DNA of 64,000 nt from Shewanella japonica (GCF_002075795.1 NZ_CP020472.1:2525001-2589000); one strand, 5' to 3'; counted from the first letter of the stretch, positions 17,358 to 27,921 are shown. A program made the numbers and translations. The notes: generated by a model not told the origin, from the letters alone.

Positions 17358-18449
17358 TTATTTGTACTGACGTGCAAAAGCTTCCATAAATGTCACTAAG
17401 GCTTTTACGCCTTCTAATGGCATTGCATTGTAGATACTGGCACGCATGCCGCCAACAATCCTATGACCTTTTAATGCCACTAAGCCTGCCTGTTCAGCTT
17501 GTTTTAAAAATTCACCATCGAGCGAGCTATCCACTAATTGAAAAGTCACATTCATTCGAGAGCGATTATGAATTGCAACCCCATTAGTATAAAATGGATT
17601 ATTATCAATGCATTGATAAAGTAAGGCTGCTTTTTGCTTATTAAGGGCCTCCATAGCTTTAACGCCCCCTTGCGCAGATAACCAATCAAACACTTCAGCA
17701 GCAAGGTACCATGCAAATGTTGGTGGGGTATTAAACATTGAGTCATTCGCTTGTGCGACTGAGTAATCCATTATTGATGATTGAGTTAGACTCGGTAATT
17801 TCAACATATCATCACGTACAATCACAATTGATAAACCTGATGGACCGATATTTTTTTGTGCACCAGCATAGATAACCGCGTATTTACTGACATCGATATC
17901 ACGTGACATTATGGTTGATGATAAGTCGACAACTACAGGCCATGGACTGTCTAAGTCATCAAATATTTCAATTCCATCTACGGTTTCATTGGCACAATAA
18001 TGAACGTAACGATAATCACCATCCAGTTTATGTAAGTCAGGCAAGACCACTTGATTTAAGCCATCTTGTTTTTCGACAATGTTGATTTGATCAATGTTGT
18101 TTTCACCGACTATCTTGACGGCTTCTTTTACCGCAGCCGAAGACCATTGTCCATTAACTAGATAGAGCGCTTTACCGTTGTCACCAAGAAAATTGTTAAC
18201 CACACTAGTAAATTGCCCTCTTCCACCGCCATGCATAAACAGAACATGATAGTTAGAAGGTATGTTCATTAGTTCACGTAATGTTTTTTCAGCATGCTGA
18301 GTCAGGGCAATAAATTCTTTACTTCGGTGGCTTATTTCCATCACGGACACGCCAAGACCATTCCAATTAATTAATTCTTGCTGAGCTTTTTGCATCACAG
18401 CTTGAGGTAACATGGCAGGTCCGGCACAAAAATTGAAAATATCGCTCAC
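17358..18449 (-). CDS. serC: phosphoserine aminotransferase
   Basis: PLP enzyme that makes phosphoserine from phosphohydroxypyruvate for serine synthesis, and the matching step of pyridoxal phosphate synthesis. The 363-residue product begins [15 protein letters not shown] and contains [17 protein letters not shown] and [13 protein letters not shown], whose Lys binds PLP. The start is GTG at 18449, with AAGGA 7 bases upstream; the longer ATG-opened frame adds an unrelated 23-residue tail and has no ribosome site. In many gammaproteobacteria serC is next to aroA; here the aminotransferase gene lies between them. Confidence 0.97.
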   Translation of the reverse strand: MSDIFNFCAGPAMLPQAVMQKAQQELINWNGLGVSVMEISHRSKEFIALTQHAEKTLRELMNIPSNYHVLFMHGGGRGQFTSVVNNFLGDNGKALYLVNGQWSSAAVKEAVKIVGENNIDQINIVEKQDGLNQVVLPDLHKLDGDYRYVHYCANETVDGIEIFDDLDSPWPVVVDLSSTIMSRDIDVSKYAVIYAGAQKNIGPSGLSIVIVRDDMLKLPSLTQSSIMDYSVAQANDSMFNTPPTFAWYLAAEVFDWLSAQGGVKAMEALNKQKAALLYQCIDNNPFYTNGVAIHNRSRMNVTFQLVDSSLDGEFLKQAEQAGLVALKGHRIVGGMRASIYNAMPLEGVKALVTFMEAFARQYK

Positions 18450-18571
18450 AGCAGTATCCTTTATCGTTTGATGGTAAAACTTTCTTTTTATAGCAATTTG
18501 ATATGCAGTATATAGCAACTGTTTGCTTGCTAAAATGAAAAAAAATCATTTAAATTTTGTATTAGAAACTT

Positions 18572-18583
18572 GTTTATATAAAC
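18572..18583. promoter_or_regulatory. 12-bp palindrome in the serC / serine hydrolase divergent region
   Basis: GTTTATATAAAC is a perfect palindrome about 120 bases upstream of serC. No regulator is recognised and AT-rich palindromes of this size are common by chance. Nothing else stands out in the 376-base divergent region 18450-18825. Confidence 0.25.
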
Positions 18584-18825
18584 TTGAACTGAATTAACTT
18601 TTTGTACACTTTTTTTGATAGAATTCACTGCTGTTTTTAATTTTTATGTACTTACTGAGCTGACCTTAAAATCAAACTCAATGAATAAATAAAAATTGAT
18701 AACGGGTAAACCACTTATGATTACACAAGCGTAATCACAAATAAGTCAGTAAAATATGGTCTTAGTAATAAACTGAGACTGTAACAATAATGAATAATCC
18801 GTTTTAACGGAAATTGGATCGATTG

Positions 18826-19977
18826 ATGTATTTAAAACCCTTTTTGCTGTTTGGCACTGTAACAATTGCCAGTATCTGCTCACAAGCCAATGCAAAACAA
18901 TCTGACTACATAACCGTCGCAGATCAGTTTAAACAACACTTTCACCAGCAATTGAAGCAAAGCAAGGTACCTGGTGGGGCCTTCGTTATTGTTGAGGGAA
19001 ATGAAGTTTTATCATTAAGTACCTTCGGAAAACGTAAAAAAGGTGGCAAACTCAATGTAAATCAAGACACTGTTTTTCGTTTGGCATCTGTATCAAAAAC
19101 CTTCGCCGGTACCTTAGCGAGTATGTTAGTCAATGAGCGAAAGCTAAGCTGGCAACAACCTATTGTTAAGTACTTACCAGAATTCACCCTCGCCAATAAA
19201 GCTAACGCTGAAGAAATAACCTTAGCGCATGTAATTGGTCAAAGTACCGGTTTGATGCCTAATAGTTACGATAATTTAATTAATGCCAATGTTAAAATGG
19301 ACAAAATTATCAACAAGCTCTCTGAGCTAACCCCAATGTGTAGCCCCGGAGTTTGTTATGGCTATCAGAACGTAGCATTTTCATTTATTGAAACGGCCAT
19401 AGAGCAGCAATCTGGAATGGCTTATGAAGATTTATTGCAACAAAAGATTTTTTCGCCTCTAGATATGAATACTGCAACAGTCGGCTATGATGCTTTCATG
19501 GCAAGAGAGAACCGCGCTGAACCTCATGTAAAAACAAAATCGGGTTTTCGTAAAGTCACGGTAAAGCCTAATTACTATAAATTACCATCCGCTGCAGGAG
19601 TCAATGCCAGTATCAATGACATATCGAAATGGCTAATTGCCAATTTAGGTGAGAATCCTGGTGTCATTTCAAACAGTGTGATTAAAGATGTCACGACGCC
19701 AGGCGTTAGAACAACCAAAGAGTTACGCCGCCGTGACTGGCGAGCACACCTTGATAATGCACATTACGGTAAAGGCTGGCGAGTATATGAATTTGAAGGC
19801 CGTCCATTAATTTATCATGCTGGTTGGGTCGCAGGTTACGTTGCAGAAATATCCTACTCACCCGAGTTGAATATTGGTATGGCGATGTTGTTAAACGGTG
19901 AATCAAGAGTGATTGCTAAATTAAGCTCTACCTTTTGGAAAAATGCTTTCGAACAAGCGAATAAAAATAAATCTTAG
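18826..19977 (+). CDS. exported serine hydrolase, class C beta-lactamase-related
   Basis: Product of 383 residues with a signal peptide (about 1-23, ending QANA), so probably periplasmic. It has the penicillin-recognising fold motifs SVSK (S88, K91), YQN (180-182) and, near the C-terminus, HAGW in place of KTG. That set is shared by esterases, D-aminopeptidases and class C-like beta-lactamases, so the substrate is undetermined. Two cysteines (MCSPGVCYG) just before YQN might form a disulfide. The ATG at 18826 is chosen; a TTG four codons upstream has its GGAA too close. It ends at a strong terminator shared with gyrA. Confidence 0.85.
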   Translation: MYLKPFLLFGTVTIASICSQANAKQSDYITVADQFKQHFHQQLKQSKVPGGAFVIVEGNEVLSLSTFGKRKKGGKLNVNQDTVFRLASVSKTFAGTLASMLVNERKLSWQQPIVKYLPEFTLANKANAEEITLAHVIGQSTGLMPNSYDNLINANVKMDKIINKLSELTPMCSPGVCYGYQNVAFSFIETAIEQQSGMAYEDLLQQKIFSPLDMNTATVGYDAFMARENRAEPHVKTKSGFRKVTVKPNYYKLPSAAGVNASINDISKWLIANLGENPGVISNSVIKDVTTPGVRTTKELRRRDWRAHLDNAHYGKGWRVYEFEGRPLIYHAGWVAGYVAEISYSPELNIGMAMLLNGESRVIAKLSSTFWKNAFEQANKNKS

Positions 19978-20025
19978 TGCGTAACTCGCCCTATCCACCT
20001 GCTATCTTTATAAACATCCAAGCGT

Positions 20026-20055
20026 AAAAAAGGATGCCATTTGGCATCCTTTTTT
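20026..20055. terminator. bidirectional intrinsic terminator, serine hydrolase / gyrA
   Basis: A 14-bp perfect stem (AAAAAAGGATGCCA/TGGCATCCTTTTTT) with only 2 unpaired central bases, T-runs on both strands, lies between convergent genes. Confidence 0.9.
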
Positions 20056-20084
20056 GTATCACACTATCAGAATGTTATTGGTGA

Positions 20085-22766
20085 TTAAGCATCTGATTCT
20101 GGTGTAGCTGAATCGTCAGCAGCACTCGTTTCAATGCTCTCAACGGTTTCGCCTTCTGCACCTTCTTCGATTTGCTCATCTTCTTCAATTTCATCAAGAC
20201 GCTGCAAGCCAACCACTTTCTCATCGTCAGCTGTTCGAATAATGGTGACACCTTGCGTGTTACGACCAATCAGTGAAACACCATTTGAAGGAGTACGTAC
20301 AAGCGTACCTTTGTTACTAATGAGCATGATTTCTTCTGATTCAGTAACTTGAACTGCGCCAACTACGGCACCATTACGTTCACTGACTTTGATAGAAACA
20401 ACACCTTTCGTGCCACGACTTTTCGCTGGATACTCTGATAAGTCGGTACGTTTACCGTAACCGTTTTCGGTAACAGTAAGAATTGCGCCTTCTTCTTTCG
20501 GAATGATCATGGAAACAACTTTTTGACCATCTTCAAGTTTAATACCGCGAACACCTGTAGCCGTTCGGCCCATTGGACGGATAGCAATTAAGTCTTCACC
20601 AGTTTCAGGGTCTTTTTTCACTTCACCCGTTTCTGAATCACGTACTTTTTCGTTGAAGCGAACCACTTTACCTTCGTTAGAGAACAACATAATGTCGTCA
20701 CTACCGTTAGTAATATCAACGCCAATTAATTGGTCATCATCTTTAAGGTTTACTGCAATAATGCCGTTTGCACGTGGATTACTATATGCAGTCAATGCCG
20801 TTTTCTTAACCGTACCGTGCGCTGTTGCCATAACTATAAACTTATCATCAGCGTATTCGCGTACAGGTAAGATAGCAGTAATGCGCTCACCATCAGCAAG
20901 AGGTAATAAGTTAATAATTGGACGGCCACGAGCTGTTCGACTTGCAAGTGGTAACTGGTACACTTTAAGCCAGTACATTTTGCCAAAGTCAGAGAAACAT
21001 AAAATCGTATCGTGAGTATTCGCAACAAGCAGTTTTTCAACGAAATCTTCGTCTTTCACTTTCGTTGCCGCTTTACCCTTACCACCACGACGTTGAGCTT
21101 GGTAATCAGTTAGAGGCTGATACTTCGCATATCCCATATGAGATAGCGTTACAACAACATCTTCTTCATTGATCAAGTCTTCAAGACTCATATCAACTTC
21201 ATTTTGATTAATCACAGTGCGGCGTTCATCACCATACTGCTCAAGCATTTCTTCGAGCTCTTCTTTGATCACTTCCATTAAGCGTTCAGGGCTACGAAGA
21301 ATGAACAGCAAGCTTGCAATGAACTCAAGTAATTCTTCGTATTCGTTAAGAATTTTCTCGTGCTCAAGGCCTGTTAAGCGATGAAGACGTAGTTCAAGAA
21401 TGGCTTGCGCTTGTTGCTCAGTTAAATAGTATTTGCCATCGCGGATACCAAAATCTGGTTCTAACCATTCTGGACGAGCTGCATCATCACCAGCTTTTTC
21501 TAGCATGCCTTGTACGTGGCCTAGATCCCACCCTTGCTCAACTAATTTCACTTTTGCTTCAGCTGGCGTTGGTGAGTTCTTAATCAGCGCAATAATCGGA
21601 TCGATATTCGCTAATGCAATCGCAAGTGCTTCAAGGATATGTGCACGGTCACGCGCTTTACGTAATTCAAAAACAGTACGACGAGTAACAACTTCACGGC
21701 GATGAAGAATAAAGCACTCAAGCATTTCTTTAAGGTTGAACAATTTAGGCTGACCGTTAGTCAGTGCCACCATGTTGATACCAAAAGAACATTGCATCTG
21801 AGTTTGAGCGTATAAGTTGTTCAGAACAACTTCGCCTACTTCACCACGTTTAATCTCAACAACGATACGCATACCGTCTTTGTCAGACTCATCACGTAAA
21901 CCAGTAATACCTTCAATTTTCTTATCCTTAACAAGCTCAGCGATTTTTTCAATCAAACGTGCTTTGTTAACTTGATAAGGAATTTCGGTAACGATAATAC
22001 GTTCACGACCGTTATCTTCTTCAATCTCAGCTTTAGAGCGCATGACGGCACGGCCACGACCCGTTTTGTAAGCATCAATAATACCTTTACGGCCATTAAT
22101 TGTTGCAGCTGTTGGGAAATCAGGTCCTGGAATATGTTCCATTAACTGTTCGATTGAAAGACTTGGTTCAGCAATCAATGCTAAACAGCCATTAATCACT
22201 TCAGTGATATTATGAGGCGGGATATTGGTCGCCATACCCACAGCAATACCTGATGAACCATTAATTAATAAGGTTGGTACGCGTGTTGGTAATACTGCTG
22301 GAATAAACTCTGTACCATCATAGTTAGGTACAAAATCTACTGTTTCTTTTTCTAAATCGGCTAAAAGTGAATGAGCCAATTTTTCCATACGGATTTCGGT
22401 ATAACGCATTGCCGCAGCAGAATCACCATCCACTGAACCAAAGTTACCTTGGCCGTCTACAAGCGTATAACGCATTGAGAATGGCTGCGCCAAACGAACG
22501 ATTGTGTCATATACAGCTGTATCACCATGTGGGTGATACTTACCGATTACGTCACCAACAACACGAGCTGATTTTTTATAAGGCTTATTGTAGTCGTTCT
22601 TTAATTCGTTCATTGCGAATAGAACACGACGGTGAACAGGTTTTAACCCGTCACGAACGTCGGGTAATGCACGACCTACGATTACACTCATCGCATAATC
22701 TAAATAAGAATTCTTTAGTTCGTCTTCGATGTTAATTGGCGAAATTGATGTTGCCAGATCAGTCAT
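20085..22766 (-). CDS. gyrA: DNA gyrase subunit A
   Basis: Breakage-reunion subunit of gyrase; with GyrB it introduces negative supercoils. The 893-residue product has the catalytic Tyr122 in AMRYTEIRM and the quinolone pocket [13 protein letters not shown], giving Thr at position 83 (E. coli Ser83) and Asp87. The C-terminal domain has the beta-pinwheel repeats and the GyrA box as QRRGGKGK. The tail is acidic. The ATG is preceded by GGGGAACGAG. It lies divergent from ubiG across 355 bases, as in Shewanella. Confidence 0.98.
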   Translation of the reverse strand: MTDLATSISPINIEDELKNSYLDYAMSVIVGRALPDVRDGLKPVHRRVLFAMNELKNDYNKPYKKSARVVGDVIGKYHPHGDTAVYDTIVRLAQPFSMRYTLVDGQGNFGSVDGDSAAAMRYTEIRMEKLAHSLLADLEKETVDFVPNYDGTEFIPAVLPTRVPTLLINGSSGIAVGMATNIPPHNITEVINGCLALIAEPSLSIEQLMEHIPGPDFPTAATINGRKGIIDAYKTGRGRAVMRSKAEIEEDNGRERIIVTEIPYQVNKARLIEKIAELVKDKKIEGITGLRDESDKDGMRIVVEIKRGEVGEVVLNNLYAQTQMQCSFGINMVALTNGQPKLFNLKEMLECFILHRREVVTRRTVFELRKARDRAHILEALAIALANIDPIIALIKNSPTPAEAKVKLVEQGWDLGHVQGMLEKAGDDAARPEWLEPDFGIRDGKYYLTEQQAQAILELRLHRLTGLEHEKILNEYEELLEFIASLLFILRSPERLMEVIKEELEEMLEQYGDERRTVINQNEVDMSLEDLINEEDVVVTLSHMGYAKYQPLTDYQAQRRGGKGKAATKVKDEDFVEKLLVANTHDTILCFSDFGKMYWLKVYQLPLASRTARGRPIINLLPLADGERITAILPVREYADDKFIVMATAHGTVKKTALTAYSNPRANGIIAVNLKDDDQLIGVDITNGSDDIMLFSNEGKVVRFNEKVRDSETGEVKKDPETGEDLIAIRPMGRTATGVRGIKLEDGQKVVSMIIPKEEGAILTVTENGYGKRTDLSEYPAKSRGTKGVVSIKVSERNGAVVGAVQVTESEEIMLISNKGTLVRTPSNGVSLIGRNTQGVTIIRTADDEKVVGLQRLDEIEEDEQIEEGAEGETVESIETSAADDSATPESDA

Positions 22767-22793
22767 AAACTGCTCGTTCCCCTAAAATTAGCG

Positions 22794-22819
22794 CACAATA
22801 ATTATTCCATTTTATTGTG
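22794..22819. promoter_or_regulatory. inverted repeat in the gyrA leader
   Basis: CACAATAA and TTATTGTG form an 8-bp inverted repeat separated by 10 bases, 28-53 bases upstream of the gyrA start. It could be an operator or an mRNA hairpin. Nothing else is recognised in the gyrA-ubiG region 22767-23121. Confidence 0.35.
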
Positions 22820-23121
22820 TAGCTCAAAAACGTGATTTGGCATTCTAACACAGATATATAAAGTGGCTAGACCCTAGAACAACAATAAGTGAATGCAAGT
22901 GAAAAACTTAATAAAAACAGCGATAATTCCCCTAATTTGATTCGTAAGTTCTACTTTTTAATTTCCTGATATACGTGTTTTGAGAATTAATGTGTTTTTT
23001 ATCGGCACAGATTGCTGCTTATATAATCAATTGAAAATTAATCTTGTTTTATCTCACTTTGTTTATTGAAACGGATGGTTATAATACCTGCAATAATCAT
23101 AAATATATTATGGGTCCTGTT

Positions 23122-23847
23122 ATGTCTAATCACGAAAACCAAAATCAACAAAATGTTGATCACCAAGAAATCGAAAAGTTTGCTCAAATGGCACAGTCTT
23201 GGTGGGATCCAAATGGTGATTTCAAACCACTACACCAACTTAATCCTTTAAGGTTAAATTATATCGATCAAACTTGCGGCGGATTGTTTGATAAACACGT
23301 TATTGATATCGGTTGTGGCGGCGGTATTTTATCTGAGAGCATGGCAAAAGTCGGCGCTAAAGTAACCGGTCTTGATATGGGTGATGCGCAAGTTGAAGTG
23401 GCCAAGCTTCATGCGCTCGAAACTGGTATCGATATTCACTATGACACTATGACTGCAGAAGAACACGCTGCTAACAATAGCGAAAAATATGATGTCGTAA
23501 CGTGTATGGAAATGCTTGAGCACGTACCGGATCCATTATCAGTGATTCGTGCATGCTGCGATATGGTAAAACCAGATGGCTTTGTTTTCTTTTCTACCAT
23601 TAATAGAAATATGATGTCTTACATACAAGCGATAGTAGGCGCAGAATATGTATTAAAGATGCTGCCTGTTGGTACCCATGATCACAGTAAGTTTATTAAG
23701 CCGTCAGAATTAATCAATTTGGTCGATCAAACTGATTTAATCTGTAGAGACGCCTTAGGCATTACTCATAACCCGTTAACAGGTGTGTATAAATATACCA
23801 ATAAACTTGACGTAAACTATATGATAGCGACTCAAAAAGCTGGATAA
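23122..23847 (+). CDS. ubiG: bifunctional ubiquinone biosynthesis O-methyltransferase
   Basis: SAM-dependent enzyme that performs both O-methylations of ubiquinone synthesis. The 241-residue product carries [19 protein letters not shown] near the N-terminus, motif [14 protein letters not shown], and [10 protein letters not shown]. The chosen ATG (23122) gives the E. coli length; upstream in-frame ATGs add an unrelated tail. GGG upstream is a modest ribosome site. It lies next to gyrA, with a HAD phosphatase gene 251 bases downstream. Confidence 0.96.
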   Translation: MSNHENQNQQNVDHQEIEKFAQMAQSWWDPNGDFKPLHQLNPLRLNYIDQTCGGLFDKHVIDIGCGGGILSESMAKVGAKVTGLDMGDAQVEVAKLHALETGIDIHYDTMTAEEHAANNSEKYDVVTCMEMLEHVPDPLSVIRACCDMVKPDGFVFFSTINRNMMSYIQAIVGAEYVLKMLPVGTHDHSKFIKPSELINLVDQTDLICRDALGITHNPLTGVYKYTNKLDVNYMIATQKAG

Positions 23848-24098
23848 ATCACACAATTCAGGACATGTCCTTGATTCATAGTTAATGGTTAATGATTAAA
23901 GGACATGACCACTTATTGCCTATTAGCAGTGTTCAAAACCAGGCTAGTTGATGTTCTACACTTTTATGTAATGTCATTATTGGTCTGTTTACTTAGCTTG
24001 CTTAGTGAACCTATTTATTCGTTTGATTACTTAACCCAATATAACGTGACGTTACTCTTTCCATTATTGATAAACGAATTAAAACCTAAGGTAGTACA

Positions 24099-24770
24099 AT
24101 GAATCAAATTAGTGCGACGGATCAGATTAAAGCAGTATTATTTGATTTGGATGGAACCTTGGCTGATACCGCACCAGATCTGGTATATGCATTAAATTTA
24201 GCCTTGCAAGAGCGCGAAATCTCCCCTAAGTCCGTCGAAGCACTACGCTATTCAGCTTCACACGGAAGTTTGGCCTTAGTAAATGCTGCTGTACCAGAGT
24301 TAAATGAATCAGAGCAAGTAACCATTCAACAGAGTCTGCTTGAACACTATAAAAAAGTGAATGGTCAAAAAGCCTCTTTATTCGAAGGTTTAGCTTCATT
24401 TCTCACTTTACTTGAAACAAAAGCAATACCGTTTGGGGTGGTAACAAATAAACAAGCAAAGTTTACTCGTCCGTTAATTGATGCTTTAGGGCTAACTGAA
24501 CGTTTAACTAGCATCGTTAGTGGCGACTCTACCCTTCACCCTAAACCTCACACTGCCCCTATGTTATTAGCAGCTCAGCAAATTAACTGTGCGCCTGCAA
24601 ATATATTGTACCTAGGTGATGCTGAGCGAGATCTAGTCGCAGCAAGTAATGCGGGCATGATTGGCGGCACTGCTATGTGGGGATATCTTTCAGACGATGA
24701 TCAGCCAGAATTATGGCCAAGTAAAATTGTATTTAACACAGTTAACGATTTACTCCAATTTTTTGAATAA
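24099..24770 (+). CDS. HAD-IA family phosphatase (Gph/MupP type)
   Basis: A 223-residue haloacid-dehalogenase-type phosphatase with all four motifs: DLDGT (16-20), the VTNK motif II, the KPHTAP motif III lysine, and GDAERD motif IV. Family members act on phosphoglycolate (Gph) or N-acetylmuramic acid 6-phosphate (MupP). In Pseudomonas mupP is adjacent to ubiG, so the position here suggests MupP and peptidoglycan recycling, but sequence does not decide. AAGG stands 7 bases before the ATG. Confidence 0.82.
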   Translation: MNQISATDQIKAVLFDLDGTLADTAPDLVYALNLALQEREISPKSVEALRYSASHGSLALVNAAVPELNESEQVTIQQSLLEHYKKVNGQKASLFEGLASFLTLLETKAIPFGVVTNKQAKFTRPLIDALGLTERLTSIVSGDSTLHPKPHTAPMLLAAQQINCAPANILYLGDAERDLVAASNAGMIGGTAMWGYLSDDDQPELWPSKIVFNTVNDLLQFFE

Positions 24771-25276
24771 CAAGAACAACTAAAATAGTACTCTTCATAA
24801 ATTCAATGCTTACATGTAAATCTTAATGTAATGATGCAAAAGTGATTGGTAAATTGCTGCTTCAAATGTCACAGTTGAAACATCATTGACATGACTCACT
24901 TTCGATACATATCAGCAAGCCTTTAATGCTCTCACTATAGAGTTTCTTTACTAACGACTTTTCTGCACTAACGGCATTGCTGTCACTTCACTTTTTATCT
25001 CACTGTTCTAAAGATAACAGTAGTCAATTTAGTGCAATGAACTCATCAATGACACTGTACTTTGACTCATAAAGCTAAATGAAAACTCATTTTTCATTTT
25101 ACATTCAAACATCACAAAAAAATCAAACTATTTTTATATAAAAACAATCGATCGCTGAATATTTTAGCGATCAATCTAATCACGTTAACTGTCTAAAAAA
25201 ACAACGTCACAAGAAATTCAACGGCTATTTTGCGTTAGCAGGTTAGCTTTTACTAACTTGAATGACTATCCATAAG

Positions 25277-25285
25277 ATATCCACA
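25277..25285 (+). promoter_or_regulatory. DnaA-like box upstream of nrdA
   Basis: ATATCCACA differs from the strong DnaA box TTATCCACA at one base. DnaA boxes regulate nrdAB in E. coli, which makes the position meaningful, but one 9-mer is weak evidence. Confidence 0.4.
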
Positions 25286-25306
25286 ACTTATTAATTAAAA
25301 TCCTAC

Positions 25307-25335
25307 TTGCAAATGGTGACCAACCTCACTATCTT
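25307..25335 (+). promoter_or_regulatory. candidate sigma-70 promoter of nrdA
   Basis: TTGCAA and TATCTT are spaced by 17 bases, each 4 of 6 to consensus. The -10 falls inside the first NrdR box, as expected if NrdR represses by occlusion. Confidence 0.35.
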
Positions 25336-25370
25336 GTATGTTAGTTTTTATAAAACACCATATCTTGTGT
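25324..25370. promoter_or_regulatory. tandem NrdR boxes of the nrdAB operon
   Basis: Two 16-base elements share ATCTTGT and have a centre spacing of exactly 31 bases, three helical turns. The second, ACACCATATCTTGTGT (25355-25370), matches the NrdR consensus ACACWATATATWGTGT at 14 of 16 positions; the first (25324-25339) matches at 11. Paired boxes at 31-32 bases are the rule for NrdR, the ATP/dATP-sensing repressor of ribonucleotide reductase genes. Confidence 0.8.
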
Positions 25371-25576
25371 GTGACATCAATACGAGGCACTAGCGATAAA
25401 AGCGCAGTATCTCGCTGTAACACTAGTATTTTTATCAATATTAGTTTGTTAATTGAATTTGGATGATCAACTTACAAGGGACGTATTGTGATTTATTGGC
25501 GATCGTAACGTAGTCGATAAAAAAAGATCCAATGAATAAATTACACCAATAAATATCGAATCAAGGCCTCTTTTTA

Positions 25577-27865
25577 ATGAACAGCAATATGACAGTCACT
25601 AAACGCAGTGGCGAACGCGAAACAATCGATTTAGATAAGATCCATCGCGTAATCGAGTGGGCAGCCAAAGGCTTAAACAACGTATCAGTTTCAGAAGTAG
25701 AATTACGTTCTCACTTACAGTTTTTTGAAGGCATTCCTACAGAGGCTATTCACGAAACAATCATCAAAGCAGCAGCTGACTTAATCTCTCCAGAGTCACC
25801 AGATTACCAATTTCTTGCTGCGCGTTTAGCTGTTTTTCATCTGCGTAAAAAAGCCTTCGGTCAATTCGAGCCTCCAAAATTAATTGATCAAGTCAATCGT
25901 TTGGTTGAGTTGGGTAAGTACGACAAGCACATTATCGAAGACTACACAGCAGAAGAGTTAACTATCTTAGATAGCTACATCGACCACTGGCGTGACATGG
26001 ACTTCTCATATGCTGCTGTTAAGCAACTCGAAGGGAAATACCTAGTTCAAAACCGTGTGACTAATGAAATTTACGAAAGTGCACAGTTTCTCTATATCTT
26101 GGTAGCTGCTTGCTTATTTGCTAAGTATCCAAAAGAAACACGTCTTGACTACATTAAGCGTTTCTACGATGCCGTATCGACATTTAAAATTTCACTTCCA
26201 ACGCCAATCATGGCTGGTGTGCGCACCCCTACTCGTCAATTCAGTTCGTGCGTATTAATTGAATGTGACGATAGCCTTGATTCAATTAATGCGACTGCTT
26301 CTTCAATTGTAAAATACGTAAGTCAACGTGCGGGTATTGGTATTAACGCAGGCCGTATTCGAGCTTTAGGTAGCCCAATCCGAGGCGGTGAAGCATTCCA
26401 CACTGGTTGCTTACCGTTTTATAAATATTTCCAAACTGCGGTAAAGTCTTGCTCACAAGGCGGAGTTCGTGGCGGCGCAGCGACATTATTTTACCCATTA
26501 TGGCACTTAGAGGTTGAATCACTTCTTGTGCTTAAAAATAACCGTGGTGTAGAAGATAACCGTGTTCGTCATTTAGATTACGGCGTGCAATTAAACAAAT
26601 TGATGTACCAACGCTTAATTAAGTCTGAAAATATTAGCTTATTTAGCCCATCTGATGTACCTGGTTTATACGATGCATTCTTCGCTGACCAAGTAGAGTT
26701 TGAGCGCCTATATCTTCAATACGAAGCGGATAGCAGCATTCGTCGTAAAGAGATTAAAGCCGTTGAATTATTTTCATTAATGATGCAAGAACGAGCATCA
26801 ACTGGCCGAATCTATATTCAAAATGTTGATCACTGTAATACTCATAGTCCATTTGACCCGCAAGTAGCGCCAATTAAACAGTCTAACCTTTGTTTAGAAA
26901 TCGCTTTACCAACTAAGCCAATGCGTAACATTGAAGATCCTAATGGTGAAATTGCATTATGTACTTTATCAGCGCTTAACTTGGGTGCTATCAAAGACTT
27001 ATCTGAATTAGAACCGCTTGCAGACCTAGCCGTTCGTGCATTAGATAATTTACTTGATTATCAAGATTACCCAATTATCTCTGCTCAACTGGGTTCTATG
27101 AACCGTAGAACGCTAGGTATAGGCGTTATTAACTTCGCAAATTACCTTGCGAAAAATGGCATGAAATATTCTGATGGCTCTGGTAATAACTTAACCCATA
27201 AGACGTTTGAAGCGATTCAGTTCTACTTACTTAAAGCTTCTATGAACCTAGCAAAAGAGCAAGGTGCATGTCCTTTATTTAATGAAACGACTTACGCTGA
27301 AGGTGTTTTACCAATTGACACATATAAGCGTGATTTAGATAAAATCTGTGATGAACCATTACATATGGATTGGGAAGGATTACGTAGTGACATTAAAACT
27401 CACGGCTTACGTAACTCTACTCTATCAGCATTAATGCCATCAGAAACGTCTTCGCAAATTTCTAACGCAACAAATGGCATCGAGCCACCACGTGGCTTAA
27501 TCAGCGTTAAAGCAAGTAAAGATGGGCAATTAAAGCAAGTTGTTCCTGACTTTGATGAGCTAAAACATCAATATGAATTGCTGTGGAATATGCCAAATAA
27601 TGATGGTTATTTACAGCTCGTTGGTATCATGCAAAAATTCGTCGACCAAGCAATTTCGGCTAATACTAACTACGATCCAACACGTTTTGACGGTCAAAAA
27701 GTACCGATGAAAACCTTGCTGAAAGATCTATTAACAGCCTATAAACTTGGTGTTAAAACACTTTACTATCACAACACCCGTGATGGTGCATCAGATAACC
27801 TTGACGACATTACCGTCGTTGAGAAAGAAGATGATGGCTGTGCAGGCGGCGCTTGTAAGATTTAA
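25577..27865 (+). CDS. nrdA: class Ia ribonucleoside-diphosphate reductase, alpha subunit
   Basis: Reduces ribonucleoside diphosphates to deoxy forms; with NrdB it forms the aerobic enzyme. The 762-residue product matches E. coli NrdA throughout: N-terminal ATP-cone (about 5-95), C225 in SSCVL, NLCLEI and LCTLSALN with the other active-site cysteines and the catalytic Glu, YYHNTRDGA with the two radical-transfer tyrosines, and the C-terminal GCAGGACKI redox pair. The first ATG aligns with E. coli (MNSNMTVTKR against MNQNLLVTKR), although AAGG is about 10 bases away. It is preceded by NrdR boxes and followed by nrdB, with a terminator-like hairpin between. Confidence 0.98.
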   Translation: MNSNMTVTKRSGERETIDLDKIHRVIEWAAKGLNNVSVSEVELRSHLQFFEGIPTEAIHETIIKAAADLISPESPDYQFLAARLAVFHLRKKAFGQFEPPKLIDQVNRLVELGKYDKHIIEDYTAEELTILDSYIDHWRDMDFSYAAVKQLEGKYLVQNRVTNEIYESAQFLYILVAACLFAKYPKETRLDYIKRFYDAVSTFKISLPTPIMAGVRTPTRQFSSCVLIECDDSLDSINATASSIVKYVSQRAGIGINAGRIRALGSPIRGGEAFHTGCLPFYKYFQTAVKSCSQGGVRGGAATLFYPLWHLEVESLLVLKNNRGVEDNRVRHLDYGVQLNKLMYQRLIKSENISLFSPSDVPGLYDAFFADQVEFERLYLQYEADSSIRRKEIKAVELFSLMMQERASTGRIYIQNVDHCNTHSPFDPQVAPIKQSNLCLEIALPTKPMRNIEDPNGEIALCTLSALNLGAIKDLSELEPLADLAVRALDNLLDYQDYPIISAQLGSMNRRTLGIGVINFANYLAKNGMKYSDGSGNNLTHKTFEAIQFYLLKASMNLAKEQGACPLFNETTYAEGVLPIDTYKRDLDKICDEPLHMDWEGLRSDIKTHGLRNSTLSALMPSETSSQISNATNGIEPPRGLISVKASKDGQLKQVVPDFDELKHQYELLWNMPNNDGYLQLVGIMQKFVDQAISANTNYDPTRFDGQKVPMKTLLKDLLTAYKLGVKTLYYHNTRDGASDNLDDITVVEKEDDGCAGGACKI

Positions 27866-27886
27866 TTCAACAATTTGCATTTAAAT

Positions 27887-27910
27887 GCGGGGACTTATCC
27901 CCGCTTTTTT
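27887..27910 (+). terminator. intrinsic terminator between nrdA and nrdB
   Basis: GCGGGGA-CTTA-TCCCCGC is a 7-bp GC-rich perfect stem with a tetraloop, directly followed by six T. It has the full form of an intrinsic terminator but lies inside the operon, 21 bases past the nrdA stop and 12 before the nrdB start. It probably terminates part of the transcripts. Confidence 0.75.
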
Positions 27911-27921
27911 AGGATATATAA

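Larger units (their letters stand above)
24771..25576. other. long intergenic region upstream of nrdA
   Basis: About 800 bases without a supportable ORF. The first 500 bases are AT-rich and featureless to my eye. The last 300 hold a DnaA-like box, a candidate promoter and two NrdR boxes, listed separately. The nrdA leader after the second NrdR box would be about 200 bases. Confidence 0.6.

Noticed and set aside
18572-18583. GTTTATATAAAC as a specific operator for serC
   Set aside because: A 12-base AT-rich palindrome is expected by chance in a region of this composition; listed only at low confidence.
22367-22735. 122-codon ORF opposite the gyrA N-terminus
   Set aside because: Antisense shadow of a strongly conserved gene, no ribosome site and no recognisable domain.
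23905-24102. 65-codon hydrophobic ORF overlapping the HAD phosphatase start by ATGA
   Set aside because: AAAGGA is only one base from its ATG, the product looks like chance AT-rich translation, and the phosphatase has its own ribosome site. Kept only as a possibility.
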